A model generated the notes under the pieces. It was not told where the DNA came from. It saw only the letters and a program-made list of their open reading frames with translations, and did not search any database. From Patiria pectinifera (taxonomy: Eukaryota > Echinodermata > Asteroidea > Valvatida > Asterinidae): 64,000 nucleotides of DNA. The DNA lies in contig CM057130.1 in NCBI GenBank assembly GCA_029964075.1, positions 7,254,001-7,318,000 on the forward strand, given 5' to 3'. This document shows, in pieces, positions 21,601 through 33,600 of the stretch (the first letter of the stretch is position 1; each line of letters begins with the position of its first letter). A program made the position numbers and the translations under genes.

Positions 21601-24600
21601 TATGGACCTCATTATTATTTTTTATTAAGAGACACTATAGTTGATGTTAATGCAGGCGTCAATCTGAAGCCTGAACCCACCCTCCTCACGTCATCACCTT
21701 TCTTCACCTGAGCCAATTATGTATAAGGTCAGGATTTTACTACCACTTCACTCTATCAGCAAATGTGTTAGTCCAGGCTTCACCCTTTGAATTATTTTTG
21801 TAGTGGGTCCTTTTTCTTCTTTTTTTCAGTTGCCAGGCCTCACCTGTCTTCACCACTGTTTCACCATATTGGCCATCTGCACCTCAGTTCTATTAGAATA
21901 AAATCATTAATACTTTTCATTATTACTAGACCATGACTGCAATATGACTGCAATGGTTAAATTTGTAATTCCAAAGTGCTAAGTCAACCAAGTCAAAAAA
22001 AGATACAGTTTATTTTGTTTTGTAAATGTTTCTTTAAACAAATTTTTGTTGTAAAAACATGAAGTTTATTAGAAGGTTTTAGTTTATTTAAACTTGTTTT
22101 AACTTTTGGACTCTACTCGCCAGCCTTCCTTGCACTCTCGACGCCTTGCTTGCTGATAAGGACAGGGGACCTTTTCGCCAACGTTATGCCGGCGGCACAC
22201 GCCAACGCGCGGCAAACAGCTTATTCGGGATCCCATCCAAATGAAATGACTTGGCAAGCGCACGGAAGGGGAACGCCCACGGGATATTATGCCAGTGGAT
22301 ACACCACGCGCGACAGTTTGTGCGTTATGTTGTGTTGTGTGTTAAAAAAACTAAATATTCAAAAAACGCTTTTAAAAAATTGCGCGCACCATGAATTTCA
22401 AAACAGACAAAAATCCATCAAACATCTGTTTCTTATCTTACAATTATGAAGTTCGGGCGCGCATCACTACTTTCGGACTTCGACATGAGACTCACACACA
22501 TGAGCACCGTCAACAACGATGCACTTCAACTTTACTTTTAATCACTCTATAACGCCACCCCTCATCAAAAAATTATAGGTACGGCTTCACAATTATTACA
22601 AATTAACGTTGACGCTTCACTGGGCGCAAACATTGGCCGATATTTTGGAGTCCTGAGAAGGCTGTAATTTCATGGACTTGCCATAAGAGCTACTTCATTT
22701 GGTTTTGTAATATCTTTGTATGGAATCTAATAACATCAGTAAATAAAACGTGAAGCTTCATCAATAATTTTTTTGAATGAAGAAATCAAACTTTTATTAA
22801 ACAGTTTAAGCAAATCCCTAAGCAGTCAGGAATGAAACTAATATGAATAAGACTCAAAAGGCAACAGCCTGTTCACCTGTAATCAAATTTTTCAGATGAA
22901 AACCTATAAGATCACCATGTTCCTTTCATGTTTGCCAGTTGGATTTTCTGTCCCCGCATGGTTACTTTAAAACATGTTTACCTAAATGGCTTCTCTGCCC
23001 ACTCCCTTCCCTTGACTTCCTGATTACTAGTCCTTCTTGCCCTACTTCGCCCTTAAGGACAGGGGGAGGGTAATGTGCTGGGATCTCAATCAAGAGGATC
23101 TAAGTATCTGAGCCAATCATTCCATGATCTTGACAGATACATCCCTGGTTGACGACCGCTGTGTCACACCACGGAAGGGGACTATAGAGAGAGCAGACAG
23201 GTCACAACGGCCGATTACATCCTTCCAGACCTCTCAACTCCAACCCCCCCCCCTCCCCTTCATTCCCCCCTCATCCCCCTCAGGCAGAGATTTACCTTGG
23301 CGCCGTGCACCGGACTACCCTGGGCCGGTTCACACGATGACGAGGCAGGATGTGGTGAGTCAGAGGACAGACCCTCGCCGGCGCTGCTTGTGCTGTTGAG
23401 CTGTTCCGGCCGGTGCCCTCCCCTGTCAGTGAACCGGCTGGGCCTGAGCTGCTGCAGCACGGGGCTGGCGTTGGCACTGCCGGACGGTGCCGAGCTCTGT
23501 GATTGGCCAGCGGACAGTGAGGACGGCGGACCAGGTGACATGAGATTGGCAAACGGGTGCTGGAAACAGCCCTGCGTGAGATCAGAGATTGAAAACAATC
23601 AATCAAACTTCTTAAAACCAACAGTTCCTGTTAAACAATTTGTAAGCTTTTAGAGTAAATTGAGTCAGGAGTTGTGAAACATCGGTGTCTGTAACTTGCT
23701 GTAACTTTTGTGAAAAGGTAACTCAAGAAATGAGTAACTGAAATTAAAGCAATCACAAAACCAATGTAAGGAACAAAAACTGTTTGAAAAATCACTGAAA
23801 AAAATATATGAAGACTCTGTTATAGCAACAGAAGAGGTCTAGACAATTAATAAACACCATGACAACATAGAAATGTAAAAGCTGTTGAAAAAGTGTAATT
23901 ACTCCATATTCTTTTTAGTGTGGAAGGCATCCATTAATCGAACAGAAAAGTTATCAGCAATTTTGTATATTTTTTAAAGCCCTGTCTTCCTCAATGATAT
24001 TTGCAAGATGATGTGTTCTTCTAGAACTCAACAATTGAAAACATTCTGAAATCTTCCTACTTCTGAAGTCTTTAAAGTTTTCACGATAAGTAGATAACAA
24101 CGTGTCACTTAGATAGGTTTCTTGTAAGACATGGGTTGGTGGGGGGGGGGAGGGGTTAATCTCTTAGAGTGCCTGAGTGATGTCTCACAACTTGTGGGAG
24201 CCGTATTCCATTATCAGGTTGACACATGGGGGTGCATCTGCGTGTAGGGGAAACGTGGTGGACCCTGTGCTGTGTGATAAGACAGTCCAATGGGTGACAC
24301 TCCCATTGACACATAAAATGTACAGTCATAGCGAGGTGGGTACAAGGTTGATAAGTAAAGGGTATCACAGACATCAGAATAGTGCTTCCGTATCGATGCG
24401 CTGGGAATCGCAGAAACAACAGTGAGAATGTGCGAGGAGACTTATTAGAAATTGGACTGGCTGACAGACATGATCGTGCAACGCATGGGAATGCCTAGGC
24501 TGCCACGGGGCACGTATTTCTAGGGTTACTGAGGTTAGTTTTCAACACATGACTGATGGCCAACAATTCAGAAGCCAAACAGAAATGTGTGAAGAGCTCT

Positions 24601-27600
24601 GCAGATTGCTCAGGTTGATCTGCACAATGACAAGATGTATCATCATCAGTGAGCAATAATGGTATGGGTGTTTGTAGGAAACGCAAGTGTCTGAGACAAA
24701 GTAGGCAATGCCGACAGATACTTAGAGACAACTTCTCTAATTCCTACTCTGTTCTAAGTATGCAACGTCTTCCCGTGTCTTAATGCAAAACAGGCTCCAG
24801 AGAATGACTAGGAATTCGGTAAATAAAAAAAAAGTTAAACCAAAAGGATGAGAAAAGAAAGGTAGCAAACAAATAATGTAAAAGAAACTTCAAAGGAAGA
24901 AAAAGAGAACCTAAAAATGGAGTCACAAGATCAGTTAATTTTACTTGGAATTTGTACTCATTATTTCTGATCATATCAGTGCTCAAGAAATGTCCTATCT
25001 TGCATATACACCACTACGTGCACACTATCAATACTATCATGAAGGTCCCCTCAATGGCAAAAGCATAGCGCTAGCTATTGTTCAGATAATCCATCATGTG
25101 GTAGTTTCCTTGTAAAACAGCATGTACAATGGTTTCTCCATTGAAGGGAGCCTGTGAGTGTACACTGATCACATGACCGGATTCGTCGATTAATACTTTA
25201 GCAGATGGACCAATAAGATTTATCCTCCAATATCTTTTGAATTAGACCAGGATGAGGATGGTATAGAGCCTAACAAAGGAAGAAATGTTTGATACTCTTT
25301 GACAATGTGACTCGTTGACAATTTGAGTACAAAAAATATGCCACTGATTTCTTGCACTTTCATGAGTTTGGTAGATTAGCATTTAAAATTCAAAGCTTAA
25401 CACGAGAATTGAACAGAATAGGTCAACGAGCAACAAAGACAAGCGGAAGAAATGCTTCTTTGAGTGTTTAATTTGCGTCCGATGAGCGGTAAGGTTATTT
25501 CTCTTTGGCCGAACGTTTGTTTATTGATCTCGTCTTTCCAACATGCACATTTGTCTGTATGCAAAATCATGATTCCCTCCCCGTGTTCAGAAATGGACAA
25601 AAAGGCAATCAGGTTTTTATGACTGTTGCGACTCAAGTTTTCCGTCTGTGGTTTTGGGCTTCTATTTCAGAACTAATGAACATTGACTGACACTTCCATT
25701 TCGATGTGCTGCGAAACACAGAATGTCTACTCAGATACATGAGTTATCACGGCAGACGATAAGATGCTACACATGCCCAGGATGTCAAGCACCCACACGA
25801 GGCCTGACAGATAAGGATCAATGTGCTCAGGGATGTTATTCACCGATCTCAAAGGGACATTACATCCCGGAGTGCACCCCATTGGGCTACAAAACGCTCT
25901 TTAAATGAAAAGATGTTAATTGGAAAGAGCATTTAAAACTAAGATATAAACGTCCACACAACCATCATTTTAATAAAAGGGTATTTTTGTGTTATTCTGG
26001 AGAGAACGAACTTCGGGGGTCAAAATTTTGACACTCACAAACGAGCTGTTGGGTGCTAGTCATGAATCCTGCCGCACATGTTCCACCATTGTATCATATT
26101 TGCGGACGTGCAAGAAACAACACTTGTGTATTGGTACTGTGTGTATTATGTGACACATGCGCAACGTGTACCGTACATTGAATGGACACGGCTTGAAATA
26201 CAGGATGAGTCCAAAAAGCTGAACCCAAACCCCCAAAAATCATATTTCATATTTAAAAAAATATATAGCACCAAAAATAATACTGACTTGAAAGCCAATT
26301 TCATAAGATACTTGTAGATGACAAAAAAATAATGAAATTGCTGAATCCGTTCAAAGAATATCACCAATTAAACACAATGACCCTGAAACCTCTTTCGTCT
26401 GCCGTGTCAGAAGTAAACAACCAAGATTTTTTGTCTTTTCTCAGGAACAGTGCGACATTAGGTTAGTTTCCTCTCAATCAGATCTTTGAAATAGGATGAG
26501 TAAACGATCGAAAACATAAAATCTTGGCGATTCTAGGACGCAATGCCCCTTTAATATCCATGCTTTTAGTCAGTTTTGAATAAATGTGATTGGTTCTGAC
26601 AAAGTGAGTCTTAAGGGAATTTTTTTCACTTATAATGTTTTTTCTTTATGAGTGGACGGAAAAACATACTCCATTTATTTTGATTAATGACTCGGTCTGA
26701 CATCTAAATATATGCAGATATTATTTAGGTGGAAATTTTGATAAAATGAGTCTTAAGGGAATGTTTTTTCACTTGTACTGTTTTTTTTTTAATGTGTGGA
26801 TGGAGAACATACTCTACTATTTATTTTGATGTATAACTCAGTCTGACATTAACAATTTTTTGTAAATATAAAAATGAAAAGTAACTCTGGTGACTTATGA
26901 CTCATTTTGCTGTGTTTGGTCACATCTGTGTTACAATTTCAAATTGAATCAAGTCTCAAATGTTTTGTTATCCAAATATTTTTTGGGTCACTTGGATGAT
27001 GGGATTCTTTCTGATCTTATTTTTGATTTCCAATTCAAGACTACTTTATGCAGCATCAAGAAACAGTCCATTGTAGTTTGTACATGCACACGTACAAGCA
27101 TTTCCAACCCAACAAATTGGCATTTCTGACTCAACAATATAATGAGTCCAGTCACAAGTAAATCACATGTCAATTCACAAGTCCAGTCACAAGTAACAGA
27201 AGATGAACAACAGAGGAATGTCTTTGTCACAGTTCATTTACACAGGATTGTGACGTGGAACCGGATGACTTGGGATTGACTTTTGAGGATATCTGAGGAC
27301 CCGTGATAAACTTGACTTCACCACCGCAAAATAGAAACTAACTATCATTTCTATAATATGATCACATATCACAGAGAGACAAATAAGAATGGACACACTC
27401 ACGTCCAAACAGCAGGTCACACAGTGACAGACAGACTGACAGACTGACAGGAAAATTCCAAGGAATGGCACGGACTAGTTGTAACGAGCACTTTGACATC
27501 CGTAACGAAACTACAACCTACGACACCCAGCCCCATGGGAACCGGCCACGTCCTTGCTTAGTATCAAACACCAGCAGTCGTAGGAATGCAGATGTGAGAC

Positions 27601-30600
27601 CGATGATTGAAAACACAAGAGGTCTAATCCCCTGGAGACTAGTGAGGAGACTATACACAACGTCAACCCCCACTCATAAGAGCTATATTTGGTTGCTGAC
27701 TCACAACTGCCAGTGATGTAGTTTAGCATGTTTTCTTGATATGAGTACAGAAATTTGTTATCTATACTTGCATCCAAAAGGTTATACTGGTATCTCCAGA
27801 GTATTTTGAGTTCTAGTGATATGGGCTCCGTGCACAAGTACCCCTCCAACGGCCAGAAAAGGAGAGTTGGGGGCGACCTAGACTGGTTCCCGGTTCATCC
27901 ACTGCGTATTTCGAATGATCCAAAGTTAATGGGGGCAGGGATTAGTCTGGGAGACCTTCGCAAGATAAATTCGAAATGTATTCGCGCGCCGACGACGCCT
28001 GATGCTCACGCGAAGACGCTGTGGCTACATGTAATAGCTTTGGCACAACATGAAGTCATGTGTACTTCACGCGCTAACCAGTACAGTACAGTACGTACAC
28101 ACTGTGTGTCCTGTCCACTGGGCTCTCAAAATTGGTAAAAAGGTGCCCTCTTTTGTTGGTGCACAGAGCCCATAGTATGACAATAGAAATCATTATTTGT
28201 ATAAATTAAAAGTGATCAGAACTGTGGGTTTTTTTTTCTTCACTGACCTGGAGGGGTGTGAGTGGGCCATAGCATGGTCGCTCTCTCTCAAACAGACACT
28301 TCAAGTTGCGATTTTGTTGTTCCAATTCACGCACACGGTTGTGTAGCTTCATACATTCTTCCTTCAAGTCCTGTGACAAAAAAACCCCAGAACTCACAGT
28401 TCAACACATTGTTAATTTTTGCATGTACACTGCATTTTTTAGTTTTCAACGAATCTTGTGTTTTTGATACTTGTTTGTGATACATTCGGGGGGTGGGGAT
28501 ACGGGGTGTGGGGATACGGGGTGTGGGGATACGGGGTGTCGCGGTTGGGGTAGAAGTGGGGGTGGGGTAGGGGCGGGGATGGGGGTAGGGGTGGGATTTG
28601 AGAATGGGGGAGGGAGAGCTGGGGTGGGGTACAACCAAATGAGGGTCATCACCAATGAATTGATCAACCATTGATTAACAAATCCTTTACGGTTATATGC
28701 AAGCAATATGGATATGTACATGTAGGACCCCACGCAAAATATTTCTACATACACAGAACATCTCGGGGGAATGTGGACAAACTTGACAGAGTATGAGGTG
28801 TTCGCACTTTGAGTTGTTCACTGCAGCGGCACCATCGAGTACAGTGTAAAGATAATTACAGGGAGGGTAAATTACAAGTTTCCTGTGTTAATGAATCAGT
28901 GTAGAACTGAGGAGCCCTGGTTGGGCAAGAGGGTCTGATGATTTATCAAACACATGCTGGTTGTGGCTCCTCGTAGGTAAGTCCCTCGCAGGTCCCCAAA
29001 CTGTCACACAGTTTCTGTTTTTGAGGGATATTTGTGACGCCTTGTGTCAAAACCAGACACTTGTGGGCCAGAGTTTCAGATGTAGACATGACCACAAAAA
29101 CAAACAATGTGGGGCTGACTTTTCGTTCAGTATTTTTTGCACATTTGTAATTCTAAATATGTGTAAAATATACTATACTGTGAAAGTTCAGAATTTAATT
29201 CCATGTCTAAGGAAGTTTTTTTTTATGATTTGTATCATTAGGCAATTTCTCTATTTCTCAAATTCATTTGCCACAGAAAGCCATCTTCAAAAGAGTAACA
29301 TATAACTATTTTTCAATAAAAAAATCCCCAAAAACACTTTTGGAGCAGCTGCCAAGAAGTGGCTTTTTGTTTGACAGAACAGTTCACTTTTGATTAATTC
29401 AAAACTGATTCAATGTGTGATCCCATGTGTAAAGTCTTATGACTCCAATGAAAACAATGACCAGGGGTAGAGTCTGCTAAATGACAGAAAATGCAGACTT
29501 GTCAAATCCCTTAAAGTCCTTACAGGTCCAAGTTCATCACAGGTCCACCACAACTTCATCATACATGTAAGTCCTTACAAGTCCATCACTGGGCTATCAC
29601 AAGTCCTTAAAGTCCATCACAAGTCCTTATAAGTCCATCAGCACTGGTCTTTAAAGTCAATCACAAGTCCTTACAAGTCCATCACAAGTCAGTCCTTATA
29701 TCCCAAGTCCTTACTAGTCCATCACGAGTCCTCACAAGTCCTTACAAATTTATCACAAGTACTTACTAGTCCATCACAGGTTCTTACAAGTCCATCACAA
29801 GTCCTTACAATTCCATCACAAGTCCTCACAAGTCCTTCACAGTCTCAAGTGAAATTTGACAAAATATGACCAAAGCATTCCAGAATCAAAAGCCAACAGA
29901 ATAATCCAATAATGTTCAAGCATAATCTTCGGAATCCAGCAAAACTAAACAACATCCAGGTATCAAAAGGCTGTGACATTGAATAGAATCACACCCGTCC
30001 AAAAGAATCCAGTATCAGCAATGTGTGAAATTTAACAAATCCAACCAAATTAATAACTGAAGTGTAAATCCTGACGAATCTAAAAGAACCCCCCCCCCCC
30101 AAAGTTATCTGCTTTAAAGAGATTCTACAGCGAAGAAGTGCTCGTGATGGAATGCACCTATGTAAACTGGCTATTTAATCGGTTAAAACAGAAATTGAAA
30201 TTTACAACATTACAATGTTCAACAGGGTATGACAGGCTTGTCCAGCTCCAACAGACTGTTTTAATCCTGCTGTTTTTGTGATAACAACTTAGAAATCAAG
30301 ACAAAATGAAGCCATGAGCAGTCAACTCAGTTGACCATCTGAAAGTTGGCCATCATTGCACAACCTTAGTTCCCAGACATCCTTAGCGGCGTGATGTTTC
30401 AGCGCGCATGGATTATTGGACTGTGCAGCAATTCACCGAAGCGGGCGCCCTTAACACACAAGCCAACCGGCCGCAAAGGGCATCTTGAAAATTTCATATT
30501 TCTGCTCTGGAAATTCCGTGCAGAATTATGTTTGCATTTGCATGCCCGTGTGCCATAAGCATGTCTTGTACTGCAGTTTTCCAAGCCACATGTGTACAGC

Positions 30601-33600
30601 TTGCAAGCAACCCGCTGGATAAAAAATGTCGACCGCTTTGACAAAGCAATCAATTTGGCAGCAAAGAAACTGGGCCTTGGAAGGCTAAAAATTAGTGTTC
30701 TTCATCAATGTGGAAGCGGCCATGATTCAAACAAACTGGTCAACCAGTAAACGCCTAGTGCCATCGATTTCACGTGTACGGTACATGTAAATCGCCTGAC
30801 TAACGGTTTTCAGAACAGCTCTTTTGTTTTCACCAATGGCATGTGCTGCTGTTTTGCATATTAAATCACGCCACCAATGCGCATGTGCTGCTGTTTTGCA
30901 TATTAAGTCATGCCACCAATGCGCATGTGCTGCTGTTTTGCATATTAAGTCACGCCCCTTTTGCAATGCAATTTCCCAAGACATTCTTTGCGTGCATTTT
31001 GTCGACCGAGTCAGGTTCGTGAATGGGAACATGCATGCTGCTGCGCGGTAGACGGCTGTACCGTCTAGCGCGAACTACCACGCTAAGAACGTACCGCAAC
31101 CAAAAAGTCAAGTTTTCGATAAAAATGGCGGTTCCTGGATAACAAATGACCAGCCCGTTCCCCCTTTACCCGTCTTTTCTCACCTTTAGGGCTTCTTTCA
31201 ACAACAGTCCCAGAGAAACCACAAACCAGGAAAGATGCTCCAGTGAGGCATCCTGATCCCCCATCGCCGAAAGCAGCAAGTGGAATCCGAACCCCTCGAA
31301 GCGCAAACTCAGAGTATTCGGCGCTGATTCACGGACCCCTATTTAGCTGAGGAGTCGCTGGGAGGATTACTTAGAGCCTGCCCATGAGGAAAGTCTTTCG
31401 ACATGGATGAGTCCGTAGGTCTTAGTAGAGACTGCCATCACAGTGGAAGCTCATTCACACGGCGGGACAGGCAACATTTCACAAGAAAATCATGAGGTCT
31501 GGAAACAACTCGGCTTGAACTGTACAGGTGCTGGATCACTAAAACAGTTGCTGGCTGAAAGAGTACGGAAGCCAGCCATTGGTAAATCAATCACCGTAGT
31601 AACATCACAATTTACAAGTGTGCTGAACTGCAAGTAGCGACTCATCTGATACGCATGGACGTATCAGCAAACTGCAGGTGCCACGATGTGTGACTCAACC
31701 GCTTAGCATCCGAGCACTTGGTGACAAAAAAATCATATCTAACGAAGTCTGTCTGATAAAGCTTTAGTGTCGACAGCAAAAAGCAACTACCCCTTCTACA
31801 AAGTTTTGAGAGATTATTGTCTCAACAACTTTCCATCACTCCTGCAGCCTGCCTAAGGTGAGGCATTAATATGGTGCCAACAACCGTGTCAAAAAATGAC
31901 ATTAAACCCTGCTGACATTGCAAAATTAAAAATTAAGACCACTTACTGTGGTCATTCTGACTAACCGTACAGCTGACGCACCAGCCATGCTTTGGTCAGA
32001 CAAACTGACACCTTATCAGGTGGGACAAAAACACTGTTAATGGTCATTTCCTAATATGAGACCTGTGCATCAGTCAAGTTACCCTAACGACCATGAGTAA
32101 TATTAGTCAAACAACTCTCAAATTCAAAATATCCTTTGTGTTTACACCAATTAATGCAATTCTGACTTCCTGTTAAAATTTCACTGATGGCTGTGGCAAC
32201 TGGTGTGGCAAACATGTGTTCTTCATTTTCTTAAAACCAAATTGAAACCGTAATTCGCTTGCACAGCTACGTACACTTTGTATCATCCACAATTTCCTCA
32301 GAAGTTGATGCTTAGACATATCGCCAGATGTGCTTTCCAAGTACTATTTATTGACCTTCACAACAGCTCACTGCTACCTCCCACACATAATCCATAAGCT
32401 CGCGATGCGACTTATCTATTCAACCATATCTTACAAGCTAAAAAAAAAAAATTCTGCGACATTGAAAATAAGAATAAAGTGAAAGAAAACACAATTTATC
32501 AACAACCAATCTCCAAGGGCAGTCTTAGTAAAGGGCGGATCCAGATCACAATTTTCTTGGGGAAGGGGCCCAAAAAAATTTGTTTTGTATCCCAAAGAGT
32601 GGGTCCAAAATATTACGGTGAGGGGTTCGGGGCCCGCTTAAGGGCCCTGAATTTTTTTTTGATTCTTGGATTCTAGATCTTCTGTGGTGCGATCTGAGGC
32701 AATTTCTGACCACTTTAACCAAATTTTTTTGAGGAACAGATGGTGGTGTCTGCAGTGCCTAACTTGATTGCGACGGCACATAAAAAAAACCCAATTGATT
32801 CCGGGGGTTTTTTTGGGGGAAGTATGGCCCCGTTGCCCCCATCTGCCCTTGGTCTAAGTCAAAACCTTTGGGAGTGTACACATACCTGTATGTGCTAGCT
32901 ACCGGTACCCTGGATACACATGTAGAAGATGTATGAACGATTTCCTGGGAAATCCCACACTGGTTTGGGACTGGAAGGGACACCAGTTTCCAGGGAAACC
33001 CCAATGGGATATTCCTGTTTTCGACTCAAAACTTTCTCTTAGCTGTTTTCCTTAAGGACATAAGTACTTCAGCTTCCCTTAAAGCTACAGTTCATCATTT
33101 GCAGCTATCCAAAAAGTAATAATTGTTGACAAGCATACTTGGTTGAAAGATAGTAAGGGGATAAACTCCCTCCCTATGAAATAATTCTTTCTGGCAAGCT
33201 GTCATTTTGAAGAAATCAACGAAAGAAGGCCTTTCCTTTCCAACAGTGCGTCTAAAGACGCACCGTTGGAGATTTCCGTTAGTAGTTCGTTTTTTTTATT
33301 TTGGCGAAGCGCGTGCAAGCGTTGGCACGATGCACATGCGCACGCGTATGCTATAATTCATCGGATCGGTGCGCGACATTGCGTAGCTGCAATCAGCTCA
33401 GTGAGAACGTGTCTCGGACGCTGAATTCATCAGGCCCAATTCAAAACATAATTCAGCAACTTTTGATTTGAAATCAAGATCCTAGAATGCTGTTTTTCTC
33501 GAAATATACAGCATTCACTGAGCTGAAACTTCATCAGGTTACTTGTTCAGCACCCTTCTTTAGATTTTGAGCACTTTTGTTGCTTCAAACGAACAAAATG

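Larger units (their letters stand above)
21210..23295 (-). other. NCKAP5 intron F-G
   Basis: 2086 bp, phase 0, GTAAAT...CCACAG. It contains a MITE nested in a SINE-like tail (21369-21640) and a CpG-rich patch (about 22140-22480). The rest (21641-22139 and 22481-23295) shows nothing beyond low-complexity pyrimidine runs near 23225-23280. Confidence 0.75.
23572..28247 (-). other. NCKAP5 intron E-F
   Basis: 4.7 kb, phase 0, GTCAGT...CACGCAG. It contains a TTAA-type MITE (25884-26556), a tandem duplication (26598-26860) and TCACAAGT motifs near 27140-27200. The stretches 23572-25880 and 27200-28247 show no exon or repeat that I can defend. Confidence 0.65.

Noticed and set aside
22150..22449. 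99-codon plus-strand frame in the CpG-rich patch
   Set aside because: No recognisable motif, and low-complexity tail. Likely chance openness caused by GC content.
27755..28138. 127-codon plus-strand frame in intron E-F
   Set aside because: No recognisable domain, no splice or regulatory context. It crosses a CG-rich, partly repeat-like stretch and is most likely chance.
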